Assembly (NCBI GenBank): GCA_001799675.1 | Contig: MGTX01000019.1 | Location: 28,180-92,179 of the forward strand | From: Elusimicrobia bacterium GWA2_66_18 | GTDB taxonomy: Bacteria; Elusimicrobiota; Elusimicrobia; UBA1565; UBA9628 | Direction of reading: 5' to 3' | DNA: 64,000 bases | Shown here: positions 25,624 to 34,377 of the stretch, piece after piece | Numbering within the stretch: position 1 is the first letter of the stretch | How the letters are laid out: each line of letters starts with the position of its first letter | Position numbers and translations under genes: made by a program | Notes under the pieces: generated by a model | The model's input: only the letters and a program-made list of their open reading frames with translations | Databases searched by the model: none | What the model was told of the DNA's origin: nothing

Positions 25624-27015
25624 ATGAACGCCAAAGCGACGACGGCGACGGGAGAGTGGTTCGGGCACCCCAAGGGCCTCTACGTCCTTTTCTTTACCGA
25701 GATGTGGGAGCGCTTCTCCTACTACGGCATGCGTTCCCTGCTCGTCCTCTACATGGCTAAATACCTCATCAATAAGGCGGACAACGGCCTGGACGTCCTC
25801 GGCTACGGCGCCATCCGGCATTTCGTCCAGTGGTTCGTCGGCCTCTTCGGCATGCGCGGCGAGCTCTCGGTCCAGGCGTTTTCCTCCCAGATCTACGGCC
25901 TCTACACCGGCTTCGTCTACTTCACGCCTTTCTTCGGCGGAATCCTCGCCGACAAAGTCTTCGGCCAGCGCAAGACCGTCTATATCGGCGCCGTGCTGAT
26001 GGCCATCGGCCACTTCCTAATGGCCTCCGAACGCCTGTTCTTCGCCGCCCTGCTGTTCCTGATCCTGGGCAACGGCTGCTTCAAGCCGAACATCTCGACC
26101 CAGGTCGGCAACCTCTATCCGGAAGGAGATCATCGCCGGGACTCCGCCTTCACCATCTTCTACATGGGCATCAACCTGGGCGCGATGTTCTCGCCGCTCG
26201 TCTGCGGCACGCTCGGCCAGAAGGTCGGCTGGCATTGGGGCTTCGGCGCGGCCGGCGTGGGAATGATCATCGGCCTGTGCGTTTACTACTTCGGCAAGCA
26301 TCTTCTCCCGCCGGACCGCATCATGAAGAAGGCCGCCGCCCATGAGGAGGCGGTCGATCATGCGATCACCCCGACCGAGTGGAAGGCCATCGGAGCGCTC
26401 GTCTTCCTGTGCATGGTCAACATCGTTTTCTGGGCCGTTTACGAGCAGCAGGGCAATACCCTCCAGCTCTGGGCCGATCAGAACACGCGCTGGCGGTTCT
26501 TCGGCTTCAACGTCCCATCGAGCTGGTATCAGGTCTTCAATCCCGCGTTCATCGTCATCTTCGCGCCGTTGATGGACATGTTCTGGGGCTGGCAGGATAA
26601 GCGGGGCCGGGAGCCCTCCAGCGTCACCAAGATGGGCATCGGCTGCATCCTGCTGGGGGGCGCTTTCATCATCATGATCGCCGCCTCGAAGGCGGTGGGC
26701 CCGACGGAGCAGGGAAGTCTCCTCTGGCTCGTGACGACGACCTGGCTCTTCACGATGGGCGAGCTCTACCTCTCGCCGATCGGCCTGTCTCTGGTGACCA
26801 AGGTCGCCCCGGCCCGGATGGTGTCCATGCTCATGGGCATGTGGTTCTTGTCCAGCTTCTTCGGGAACTATCTTTCGGGCTTCATCGGAGGGTTCTATGA
26901 GACGATGACCAAGGATGCGTTCTTCACGCTCCTGATGGCGCTCGGAGTGGGCGCCGGCCTCATCTTCTTCGCGGCCAACAAGCCCTTGCGCAAGATCATC
27001 GGCCACGGAGTCTAG
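25624..27015 (+). CDS. POT/PTR-family proton-coupled oligopeptide transporter
   Basis: A 463-residue major facilitator protein. The N-terminal signature GLYVLFFTEMWERFSYYGMR contains the E-x-x-E-R proton-coupling motif of POT transporters. A second signature, DSAFTIFYMGINLGAMFSPL, matches the family's FYxxINxG motif. About twelve to fourteen helices are predicted. It imports di- and tripeptides or similar compounds with protons. ATG 25624 is chosen over GTG 25606 because the longer start would include a perfect -10 box in its coding sequence. It is 8 bases after the HAD phosphatase gene but has its own -10. Confidence 0.9.
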   Translation: MNAKATTATGEWFGHPKGLYVLFFTEMWERFSYYGMRSLLVLYMAKYLINKADNGLDVLGYGAIRHFVQWFVGLFGMRGELSVQAFSSQIYGLYTGFVYFTPFFGGILADKVFGQRKTVYIGAVLMAIGHFLMASERLFFAALLFLILGNGCFKPNISTQVGNLYPEGDHRRDSAFTIFYMGINLGAMFSPLVCGTLGQKVGWHWGFGAAGVGMIIGLCVYYFGKHLLPPDRIMKKAAAHEEAVDHAITPTEWKAIGALVFLCMVNIVFWAVYEQQGNTLQLWADQNTRWRFFGFNVPSSWYQVFNPAFIVIFAPLMDMFWGWQDKRGREPSSVTKMGIGCILLGGAFIIMIAASKAVGPTEQGSLLWLVTTTWLFTMGELYLSPIGLSLVTKVAPARMVSMLMGMWFLSSFFGNYLSGFIGGFYETMTKDAFFTLLMALGVGAGLIFFAANKPLRKIIGHGV

Positions 27016-27056
27016 ATGAATGATGGACCTCGCCAGGCGCTACGGCTGCGCGGCGT

Positions 27057-27938
27057 TTAGAGAAGGCCGAAGTTTTTGAGGGCCCTCCTGAGAGCGGGAC
27101 GAGCCGCCTCGGAGAGCGGGGTCAGGGGCAGGCGCGGCTCCGGGCGGCATAACCCCATCATCCCGAGCGCGGCTTTGACCGGGATCGGGTTCGTTTCAAT
27201 GAAGAGGGCCTTCACCAGCGGGAAGAGCTGAAGGTGCAGGGCCCGCGCCTTCTTGAGATCGCCCTTGAGGAAGGCGTCGCACAGAGCCTGAGTCTGCTTC
27301 GGCGCTACGTTCGCGACCACGGAGACGACTCCCCGCGCGCCGACGGCCATCATCGGAAGCGTCAGGCTGTCGTCTCCGGACATCACGACGAAGTCCTTCG
27401 GCGCCAGCGTTAAAATCTCCGAGACTTGGTCAAGGCTTCCGGCGGCTTCCTTCACGGCGATGACGTTCGGGCAGCTCTTGGCGAGACGCGCGATGGTCTT
27501 GGGAGAGATGTTGACCGCGCAGCGGCCGGGTATGTTATAAACCATTACCGGCAATCGCGTCTCGCGCGCGACGGCGCGGAAGTGCTGGTAGAGGCCCTCC
27601 TGCGTCGGCTTGTTGTAGTAGGGAGCCAGCACCAGCAGCGCGTCCACGCCCAGGCTCTCGGCCTCGCGCGAGAGCTCGACGGCCTTCCAGGTGGCGTTCG
27701 CGCCGACGCCGGCCATCACCGGGGTCTCGCCGCGCGACTCCTCCATGCAGAGCTCGAGGCAGCGGCGGTGCTCCTCGTGCAGCAGGGTGGCGGCCTCGCC
27801 GGTCGAGCCGCAGGGCACCAGTCCCCGGATCCCGCTTTTGATCTGGCGGCGGACGAGGTCTCGGTAGGCGTCCTCGTCGAGGCGGCCCTCGGAATCGAAC
27901 GGCGTCACGAGCGCGACGTAAGAGCCTTCGAACTTCAT
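27057..27938 (-). CDS. dapA: 4-hydroxy-tetrahydrodipicolinate synthase
   Basis: A 293-residue (beta/alpha)8 enzyme condensing pyruvate and aspartate semialdehyde in lysine and diaminopimelate synthesis. It has GLVPCGSTGEAATLLHEEH (pyruvate site), LAPYYNKPTQEGLYQHF, MVYNIPGRCAVNIS with the catalytic Tyr, and the Schiff-base Lys 163 in VIAVKEAAGSLDQ. Length is normal. It is the last gene of a nine-gene leftward operon, overlapping dapF by ATGA. The product feeds peptidoglycan cross-links. Confidence 0.95.
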   Translation of the reverse strand: MKFEGSYVALVTPFDSEGRLDEDAYRDLVRRQIKSGIRGLVPCGSTGEAATLLHEEHRRCLELCMEESRGETPVMAGVGANATWKAVELSREAESLGVDALLVLAPYYNKPTQEGLYQHFRAVARETRLPVMVYNIPGRCAVNISPKTIARLAKSCPNVIAVKEAAGSLDQVSEILTLAPKDFVVMSGDDSLTLPMMAVGARGVVSVVANVAPKQTQALCDAFLKGDLKKARALHLQLFPLVKALFIETNPIPVKAALGMMGLCRPEPRLPLTPLSEAARPALRRALKNFGLL

Positions 27939-28714
27939 AGAGCCACCTCTCCGGTGAAGACGATATCTGCGGGCCCTTCCAACAGGGCGCCTTCCAACAA
28001 TGAGACGTTCAGCACGGCGCCGCCGCGGACTTTCACGCGAGTCGAAGGGCCGGTCTTCCCGAGAGCGCAGGCGACGAAGGCCGCGGCCATCACGCCGGTG
28101 CCGCAGGAATCCGTTTCGTCTTCGACGCCCCTTTCATATGTTCTTAGCGATAACGTTCCATTTGTGACCGCGACAAAATCAACGTTGGCTCCAGGCTTGC
28201 CGAACGCTTTATGGAAGCGCAGGGCCCGGCCCAAGGGCTTGACGTCGATCTTCTCGACGTTCGGCACGAACACGACGGCGTGCGGAGTTCCCGTGTCGAC
28301 GAAATGGACGGTCCACGCCCGTCCCAGGGCTTTCAGCTTCAGCCCGAGACGCGGGTCCTTAGGCGCGGGCATGGAGACCTCCGCCCTTCCTTTCCCGGTG
28401 ACATGAACCGCCAATGCCCCGCGAATCGTGTCTAGAACGAAGCGACTTCCCTTGACCCAGCCCTGCGTTTTGGCCCAGAGCGCGGCGCAGCGGGAGCCAT
28501 TGCCGCAGAACGCGATGGAGCCATCGGCATTCCAGTAGTCAAGGCGGAGTCTGCCGCCGCGCAGAGAGAGGACGAGTATCCCGTCCGCGCCGATGGCGGC
28601 GCGGCGACGACAAAGGCGGCGCGCGAGCGCCGCGCCGGAGAAGCCGCGCGGCAGTCCCGCCAGCAGGATGAAGTCGTTCCCGGTTCCCGACATCTTCCAG
28701 AAGCGCAGTCTCAT
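27935..28714 (-). CDS. dapF: Diaminopimelate epimerase
   Basis: A 259-residue two-domain epimerase converting LL- to meso-diaminopimelate. It has WKMSGTGNDFILL at the start, the first catalytic Cys in NADGSIAFCGNGSRC, and the second in DETDSCGTGVMAAAF. The N-terminus is set at ATG 28714, which overlaps the stop of the upstream TPR gene (ATGA). An in-frame ATG five codons earlier is less likely. The two genes dapF and dapA lie at the end of an envelope operon, while other dap genes are not in the window. Confidence 0.95.
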   Translation of the reverse strand: MRLRFWKMSGTGNDFILLAGLPRGFSGAALARRLCRRRAAIGADGILVLSLRGGRLRLDYWNADGSIAFCGNGSRCAALWAKTQGWVKGSRFVLDTIRGALAVHVTGKGRAEVSMPAPKDPRLGLKLKALGRAWTVHFVDTGTPHAVVFVPNVEKIDVKPLGRALRFHKAFGKPGANVDFVAVTNGTLSLRTYERGVEDETDSCGTGVMAAAFVACALGKTGPSTRVKVRGGAVLNVSLLEGALLEGPADIVFTGEVAL

Positions 28715-29661
28715 CGGATGCCGGCGCACAGGGCGCGCGCGGCGCGCGCGGAGAAGCGCGCGTTATCGGGCTCTCCCGCGGCCAGGGTGAGGTCGTCGCA
28801 GGCCTTCACGCCTTGTCCGGCGGCCAGGCGCGTGCGGGCCCGGACCCAGAGCGCGGCGGCGTCGCCTGGGACCTCGGCGAGGATCTGCGCGGCCTCGGCC
28901 TCGGCCTCGGGCAGGCGCCCGGCTTCCAGCAGCCAGAGGGCTTTCGCCCGGCGCGCGCCGACCCCCGCGCCGTGGGCCAGCGCCCCGTCTAAGCGCGCGA
29001 TCGCGCCGGCGTGGTCGCCGCGGGCGCGCAGGACGAAGGCCAGGAGGACCAGTGCGTCGGGGTCGTTCGTTTTAAGCGCCAAGGTCCGCGCCAGGGCCAG
29101 CTCTGCGGTCTTAAATTGACGCTGAGCGAGCAGGACCTCGGCGTAGTCGCGCCACACGTCGGGGCGCTCCTCCATCGTCTCCAGGGCGACTTCGTAGTGG
29201 GCGGCGGCCCGGTCGGGGAAGCCCAGGGCCTTGTCGATTTCAGCCAGGCCCAGACGGGCGCCGAAGTGCTTGGGCTCTAAATCGAGAGCCTTGCGGTAGA
29301 GGACCTTGGCCTGTTCGTCGAGGGAGCCGGCGTGCAGGAGGCCAGCCTGTCGCGTGAGCAGGTCCACGTTCTTGGGGAAGAGTTGGACCCCGAGCTGGTA
29401 GACGCCCAGAGCCTGATCGATGCGGCCGAGCCGGAAGAGGTCCTCGCCCAACAGCACGTAGGCCTGGCGCAAATCCGTGCCGCGCAGGGTCTGCATGAAT
29501 TGCGGCGTCAGGGCGGCCACGACCTCGGCGGCCTTGTTTGCGTCATGCAGGGCCTGCACCGGACGTATCTTCTTGTCGGAGGGCTCTCCCCAGAGGCGCC
29601 AGGCCCGCGCGGGCGCCGCCGTCAGCAAGAGGAGCAGCGCGGCGGCGCAGGCGCGCCTCAC
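28711..29661 (-). CDS. Exported TPR protein
   Basis: A 316-residue protein starting at GTG 29661, which overlaps the patatin stop (GTGA). Residues 1-20 (RRACAAALLLLLTAAPARA) form a signal peptide. After that come about six TPR-like helix pairs, for example AYVLLGEDLFRLGRIDQALGVYQLG and AGLLHAGSLDEQAKVLYRKALDLEP region. It is likely a periplasmic scaffold. No enzymatic motif is seen. The frame is open much further upstream, but that part is the shadow of the patatin gene. Position between a patatin and dapF suggests an envelope role, which is inference. Confidence 0.75.
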   Translation of the reverse strand: MRRACAAALLLLLTAAPARAWRLWGEPSDKKIRPVQALHDANKAAEVVAALTPQFMQTLRGTDLRQAYVLLGEDLFRLGRIDQALGVYQLGVQLFPKNVDLLTRQAGLLHAGSLDEQAKVLYRKALDLEPKHFGARLGLAEIDKALGFPDRAAAHYEVALETMEERPDVWRDYAEVLLAQRQFKTAELALARTLALKTNDPDALVLLAFVLRARGDHAGAIARLDGALAHGAGVGARRAKALWLLEAGRLPEAEAEAAQILAEVPGDAAALWVRARTRLAAGQGVKACDDLTLAAGEPDNARFSARAARALCAGIR

Positions 29662-30620
29662 CGGCTCGCCTGCGCGCTCGTCCAGGACGCGCTTAGGAGA
29701 GGGATCGAGGCGAGGATGAGGCTCTCCTCGGCGTCTTTGATCCGCTTCGAGGCGGCGACGACTCCCTTCTCCATCGCCTCGGGCACGCGCTTGTCGTCGA
29801 ACATCCCGATGTCGCCGACGGGAGGCTCGATGAGAAAGTCGGCCTGCTTGCGTTGGTCGCGGGAGAGATAGGAGCCTCGGATATCGATGACCTGGGTGAG
29901 GGACTCCAGCACGCTTTTCGGGCGCGAGGCGGTGAAGTCGTTCTCGGTGACGCTGGCCAGGATCCACTCCGCGCCCAACAGGCGCGCGGCGTCGACGGGG
30001 ATGAAGTCCACCACGCCGCCGTCCACCAAGTAGCGGTGGCGGTATTCGAGGGGGCGGAAAATGCCCGGCAGGTTCATGCTGGCGCGCACGGCCGGGGCCA
30101 GATCCCCGTCGCGGAAGATGATGGCCTCGCCGGTGTACGCGTCCATGGCCACGCAGGCGAAGGGTTTCCGGGTCTGGTCGAAGCGCATCGCGCCCAACTC
30201 CCTGCCGACGAGCTTCTCTGTGTTCTCGGATGAAAGCAATTGGTCGAAGAGGAGCAGGGAGATGAGGCGGCGACCGGAAAGGTCGTTGCCGGAGCCCACA
30301 TGGGCGGCGGAGGCGAGGCTCCAGATGCGGTCGAACGGCAGGCCGCCCGCGTACAGCGAGCCCATGACCGCGCCCATCGAGGTCCCCGCCACCACGTCGA
30401 TCGGGAAACCGACGTCCTCGAGCACCTTGATGACGCCCGCGTGCGCCACGCCGCGCAGGGAGCCCGCGGAAAGCACGAGCCCGACTTTCGGACGGAACCC
30501 GGGCTCGGCCAGACGCACCTCGCGCCAGAGGTGGTCGCGCAGGAGGGCGTCCGCGGAGAGGTCGGAAGCGGCCGCGGCGGGGACGGCGAGCGCTAGAAGG
30601 AGGAGGAGCCGCCTGATCAA
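29658..30620 (-). CDS. Patatin-like phospholipase, exported
   Basis: A 320-residue protein with a signal peptide (MIRRLLLLLALAVPAAAAS). The patatin Ser-Asp dyad is present: nucleophile Ser 81 in VVAGTSMGAVMGSLYAGG, and the Asp in RYLVDGGVVDFIPV. The oxyanion region reads LVLSAGSLRGVAHAG instead of the usual GGGxxG, but keeps the RG turn. It probably cleaves acyl esters of phospholipids in the periplasm or at the outer membrane. It overlaps the TolC-like gene upstream by ATGA. The short protein lacks the C-terminal barrel of PlpD-type secreted patatins. Confidence 0.85.
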   Translation of the reverse strand: MIRRLLLLLALAVPAAAASDLSADALLRDHLWREVRLAEPGFRPKVGLVLSAGSLRGVAHAGVIKVLEDVGFPIDVVAGTSMGAVMGSLYAGGLPFDRIWSLASAAHVGSGNDLSGRRLISLLLFDQLLSSENTEKLVGRELGAMRFDQTRKPFACVAMDAYTGEAIIFRDGDLAPAVRASMNLPGIFRPLEYRHRYLVDGGVVDFIPVDAARLLGAEWILASVTENDFTASRPKSVLESLTQVIDIRGSYLSRDQRKQADFLIEPPVGDIGMFDDKRVPEAMEKGVVAASKRIKDAEESLILASIPLLSASWTSAQASR

Positions 30621-31909
30621 GGCGCGAGCTCCCGGCCGACGGCGCGCTCGAGCCGCGTCCGGGACAGGAGATGCTCGGTCACGGACGTGAGATACGCCAG
30701 CCTCAACTCCAACAGACCCTCGCGGGCGCGGAGTTTGGAGAGGGCTGAGCCGGGCTTGCCGGTCGCCGCATCATGGAGCGATTGCACGCGGCGCCACTGC
30801 GCCTGGCGGCGCGGGATTTCGTCTTGCCAGTAGCGCAGGTTCTCGGCTCCCTGGCGCACTTCCAGCCGCACGCGGTCCTGCAGCTCGGCGCGGGCCAGCT
30901 GTCCCTGTCGCTGCTCGGCGCGCTTCTGCTTGAGTTGGCTCCAAAGATCGTAGATGATGGGGATCCTGACGCCGACGGTCACGTCCCAGTTGTTCTTCTT
31001 GAGAGGGAAATGGCTGTCCGTGAGCTCGTAGTCGCCGGCCACGAAGAGTGTAGGGTAGCGGCGGCCCAGGGCGAGGTTGACGCCGATGGCGTCCATCTGC
31101 GCCTTGTAGGTCTGAGACTGCAGTTCGGGCCTCAACTCCATGGCCCAGAGCACGGCTTTCTCGATTTCGACCTTGGCGGGGGAGGTTTCGAGGATGCCTG
31201 TGACGCGGAAGGGGGTGTCCAGTTCCAAGTTCAGTGTTTTAAGGAAATCCATGCGGGCCTTCTCCCGCTCGTGCGCGGACGAGGAGGAGCGCGAGCGCGC
31301 GGCGGCCAGGGCCGACTCCGTCTCCAGGCTCTCCCAGGGCCCAAGACTCGCGTCTTCGGCGATTCTCTCGAGGGCGCGCAGATGGTCCTCGCCGGCGGAG
31401 ACGCGCTCCTGGGCGAGGAGGAGCCGGTAGAAGGATTCCTTGACCTTCACGGCCAGGTCCATGCGCACGGAGTCGCGGTTGGAGAGGGCCTGTTTGTGCG
31501 CCGCCTGGGCCAGGTGGTAGGTGTTGATGGTGCGCCGCCCTTCGTAGAGGGGGAGGTTGAAATATCCCCGCCCCGAATAGATGTTCTCGGGCGAGCCCGG
31601 GTAGAGGAGGATGCTGCGGAAGTCTTGCGAGAGAGCGAACGGGTAGAGGGCGTTGAATTTCGAGGCGCTGGCCTGCAGGCCCACCTCGGGCAGGAAGCGC
31701 AGCTGCGCTTCGGTCACGCGCGACGCAGCGATGATGACGTCCTGCTCGGCGGACTGGAGGTTCGGATCATTGCGGATGAGTCGCAGGGCGTCGTCTAGGG
31801 TGTAGGCCTTCTCGGGGGCGGCGGCGCGGGTCTGTCCGGACGACTGGGCTTGGACGCACGGCGTGCCCAGAGCGAGGGCGAGGAGGGCGGCGGAGGCGCG
31901 GCGGATCAT
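30617..31909 (-). CDS. TolC-family outer-membrane efflux protein
   Basis: A 430-residue protein with a signal peptide ending near CVQAQS, then YTLDDALRLIRNDPNLQSAEQDV, the usual start of an outer-membrane efflux protein, and a second long helical half starting around AELQDRVRLEVRQGAENL. Two OEP repeats with long coiled helices and beta strands (LQASASKFNALYPF) fit the TolC barrel-tunnel fold. No membrane-fusion protein or inner-membrane pump is encoded nearby, so its partner is unknown. It is translated together with the patatin downstream. Confidence 0.82.
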   Translation of the reverse strand: MIRRASAALLALALGTPCVQAQSSGQTRAAAPEKAYTLDDALRLIRNDPNLQSAEQDVIIAASRVTEAQLRFLPEVGLQASASKFNALYPFALSQDFRSILLYPGSPENIYSGRGYFNLPLYEGRRTINTYHLAQAAHKQALSNRDSVRMDLAVKVKESFYRLLLAQERVSAGEDHLRALERIAEDASLGPWESLETESALAAARSRSSSSAHEREKARMDFLKTLNLELDTPFRVTGILETSPAKVEIEKAVLWAMELRPELQSQTYKAQMDAIGVNLALGRRYPTLFVAGDYELTDSHFPLKKNNWDVTVGVRIPIIYDLWSQLKQKRAEQRQGQLARAELQDRVRLEVRQGAENLRYWQDEIPRRQAQWRRVQSLHDAATGKPGSALSKLRAREGLLELRLAYLTSVTEHLLSRTRLERAVGRELAP

Positions 31910-31926
31910 GGGATGAGGACCGGGGT

Positions 31927-32490
31927 CTAGACCTTAAACGACCTCGTTAGATGTTCGAGTTCCACCTTGAGGTCCTTGATCTCCCGGCGGCAGACGTCGG
32001 CGCTCTCGGGAAGGCGTTTGGACACGTCGTCGAGGCGCTCGGAAAGGCGCTTGACAAGGTTGCGATCCTTCTGGACGAGGGCCTGGAGGCCGGAGACCAT
32101 GCCGTTGAATTCCTCCTGGAGCTCCATGAGCTCGTCGCCGATGCGCAGGCTGACGCGGTGGGTCAGGTCGCCCTCGCCCACCGTCTGTGCGCTCTTCTCG
32201 AAACGGTAGATCGGTCCCGCGAAACGGTGCGAGACGTACAGGGAGATGAGAAGCATTAGGCCCAGGTAGAGCGCGATCTTGACCATCAGCACGCTGTTGA
32301 ACTGGATGACGCGGTCGATGGACGAGGGACACTCGGTGAGCATGACGCGCGACAGGGAGTAGTAGACGTCCCCGCCGACGATGAGCGACGCGACGAGCAC
32401 GCTCAGGAACACCATGCCTATGTACTTGAGCTGCAGCGCGCGCTTGACTAGGACCGTCTTGCGCTGGAACTTCTTCGTCTCTTCGGCCAT
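31927..32490 (-). CDS. Two-helix membrane protein with HAMP domain and no output domain
   Basis: A 187-residue protein. Helix 1 is IGMVFLSVLVASLIVGGDVYY, helix 2 is MVKIALYLGLMLLISLYVS, with about 30 periplasmic residues including one Cys. Next comes a HAMP domain (RFAGPIYRFEKSAQTVGEGD to FNGMVSGL) and a coiled coil to the end. There is no histidine kinase, methyl-accepting or cyclase domain. It may change the state of another signalling protein by coiled-coil contact. It is in the same operon as a single-domain response regulator and follows the PFK gene by 9 bases. Confidence 0.78.
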   Translation of the reverse strand: MAEETKKFQRKTVLVKRALQLKYIGMVFLSVLVASLIVGGDVYYSLSRVMLTECPSSIDRVIQFNSVLMVKIALYLGLMLLISLYVSHRFAGPIYRFEKSAQTVGEGDLTHRVSLRIGDELMELQEEFNGMVSGLQALVQKDRNLVKRLSERLDDVSKRLPESADVCRREIKDLKVELEHLTRSFKV

Positions 32491-32499
32491 CGTCCTCCG

Positions 32500-33528
32500 T
32501 TAGAGCAGGTCGTCCGACAGTTTTAACCACTCGGGCGTGACGGTCTTGAGCTTGGCGGTCGCGGCCTCCAGGCTCACCGGCACCACGGCGTCTCCCTTGA
32601 GAGCCACCATGTGGCCGAACTTACCCTCGTGCGCCAGTTCCGCGGCCTTGACGCCGACGCGGGTGCCGAGGATGCGGTCGAAAAGCGTGGGTCCGCCGCC
32701 GCGCTGGATGTGGCCGATGACGGCGGAGCGCGTCTCGATTTTGGTCTCGGCCTCGATGATCTTGCTCAGACGCTCGGCGACGCCGCGCGCCTTGAGGATC
32801 ATGTGGCCGAACGCGTCGAGCTGTTCCTTCGGCGCCTGTTCGCCCGTGATGTCCACGGCCTCGGAGGCGACGACGAGGGCCACGTTATTCTTGGCGTGGG
32901 CGGCTTTCAATTTGGCGGCCATGTCCTTGACGTCGACGGGGCGCTCGGGCAGGCAGAGGTAGTCGGCGCCGGCGCCGATGGCGGTGTAGAGGGCGACCCA
33001 GCCGGCGTGGCGGCCCATCACCTCCAGGACCATGATGCGGCGGTGCGAGCGACCGGTATCGATGAGCCGCTCGGCGGCGTCGACGGCGATGGTCGCCGCG
33101 GTGTCGAAGCCGAAGGTGTAGTCGGTCGCGTCCAGGTCGTTGTCCATCGTTTTGGGCACGCCGACGACGTTGACCTTATGCTCCTTGAAGAGCTTGGCGG
33201 CCACGCCGAGGGTGTCCTCGCCGCCCATGGCGACGAGGGCGTGGAGGCCCAGCTTCTTGAAAGTCTCGAGCACCGAAGCCACGCCGCCCTCCTTCTTGTA
33301 GGGGTTGGTCCGGGAGGTTCCGAGGATGGTGCCGCCCTTGCCCACGATCTCCTTGACGTCGTGGAGGGAGAGGGGCACGGCTGCGGCGTCGATCATGCCC
33401 TTCCAGCCTTCCTGGATGCCGACGCACTCATAGCCGAGCTTGGCGGCCTTGAGCACGACGCCGCGGATGGCGGGGTTTAAGCCGGGGCAGTCGCCCCCGC
33501 CGGTCAGGATCGCGATGCGCTTGGTCAT
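32500..33528 (-). CDS. pfp: 6-phosphofructokinase, PPi-dependent type by residues
   Basis: A 342-residue phosphofructokinase: RIAILTGGGDCPGLNPAIRG, the substrate site PKTMDNDLDATDYTFGFDTA, and EVMGRHAGWVAL. In the nucleotide region it has MGGEDTLG with Asp 105, and Lys 126 in PKTMDND. ATP-dependent enzymes usually have Gly at both places. Asp and Lys are the known marks of PPi-dependent enzymes, so the phosphate donor is probably pyrophosphate and the step reversible. ATG 33528 is chosen because GGAGG lies 11 bases before it. A GTG three codons upstream sits too close to that site. It is found inside an envelope operon. Confidence 0.88.
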   Translation of the reverse strand: MTKRIAILTGGGDCPGLNPAIRGVVLKAAKLGYECVGIQEGWKGMIDAAAVPLSLHDVKEIVGKGGTILGTSRTNPYKKEGGVASVLETFKKLGLHALVAMGGEDTLGVAAKLFKEHKVNVVGVPKTMDNDLDATDYTFGFDTAATIAVDAAERLIDTGRSHRRIMVLEVMGRHAGWVALYTAIGAGADYLCLPERPVDVKDMAAKLKAAHAKNNVALVVASEAVDITGEQAPKEQLDAFGHMILKARGVAERLSKIIEAETKIETRSAVIGHIQRGGGPTLFDRILGTRVGVKAAELAHEGKFGHMVALKGDAVVPVSLEAATAKLKTVTPEWLKLSDDLL

Positions 33529-33553
33529 GGTCTGCACGTCCTCCAGGTGGACC

Positions 33554-34357
33554 CTAAAAACTGTTGCTGTACTTGAGCTGGACGATCCGTTCGGGGCCTT
33601 TCGGCGCGCCGTCAGAATAGCGGCCGCCCGCGCCGATGGCGCGCGCGGCGAAATCGACGTGGAAGTTCGGGGTGAGGTAGGCGCGCAGGGCCGCGTTGAG
33701 GCGGCTGTCGCTCCAGTTGTTGATGTTGTCCCATTCCAGGAGGACTGCGGCCTTGTCGCGGATGTTGAGCGTCAGCGGCAGGCAGCCGAAGATCCCGTTC
33801 GTATCGAAGTCCGAGATGTTGAAGGACGGGTGGATCTGGAAGCCCGGCGCGCCGACCTCCTTGGTGGCGACCATGTAGAAGCCGCGCTGGCGCTGGTTGA
33901 AGCGCTTGTCGCCGGAGTTGTAGCGATAGCCTTGCCCGTCGTAGCCCATGGCCAGGGCGGGAAACTCCGAGTCGCCCTCGTAGAAGCGGTACTTGACCTG
34001 GGCGGTCGGCGCGCGCATGCGGACGTTCTTCTCATCGCCGATGAGACCGTCCACCGCGGCGGAGGCGCCGATGTTGACTCCAGGATAGACTCCGAAGGAA
34101 AGGTATTCCAGAATGCCGCCAGAGGAGTAGAAGCGGGATCTCGCGGAGTAGCCGCGGTAGTCGAGCGCGGCCGCGGTGGGCGCGTCGATGACGTCGGTAT
34201 CGGGCTGCAGGACGCCGTCGCCGGAGCCGTCGGCGTGGACCGGGGGGCGGGCCTTGGCGCGGATCTTAGGAGAGGAGACCGTTGCGTTCTCCGCGCGGAC
34301 GGCGCCCGAGAGGAGCAGGACCAGCGCCGCTGAGATCAGGGCGATGCGATATCTCAT
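33554..34357 (-). CDS. Putative outer-membrane beta-barrel protein
   Basis: A 267-residue protein with a signal peptide (RIALISAALVLLLSGAVRAE). After about 50 flexible residues it has alternating strands rich in aromatic and Gly residues (LEYLSFGVYPGVNIGASAAV, AALRAYLTPNFHVDFAARA) and ends in LKYSNSF, with a C-terminal Phe as needed for outer-membrane insertion. The barrel may have about ten to twelve strands. It resembles YjbH-type or small porin-like proteins only in style. No family is assigned. It sits between a response regulator and PFK in the operon. Confidence 0.7.
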   Translation of the reverse strand: MRYRIALISAALVLLLSGAVRAENATVSSPKIRAKARPPVHADGSGDGVLQPDTDVIDAPTAAALDYRGYSARSRFYSSGGILEYLSFGVYPGVNIGASAAVDGLIGDEKNVRMRAPTAQVKYRFYEGDSEFPALAMGYDGQGYRYNSGDKRFNQRQRGFYMVATKEVGAPGFQIHPSFNISDFDTNGIFGCLPLTLNIRDKAAVLLEWDNINNWSDSRLNAALRAYLTPNFHVDFAARAIGAGGRYSDGAPKGPERIVQLKYSNSF

Positions 34358-34377
34358 GGATGGATCCTGGATCCCTT

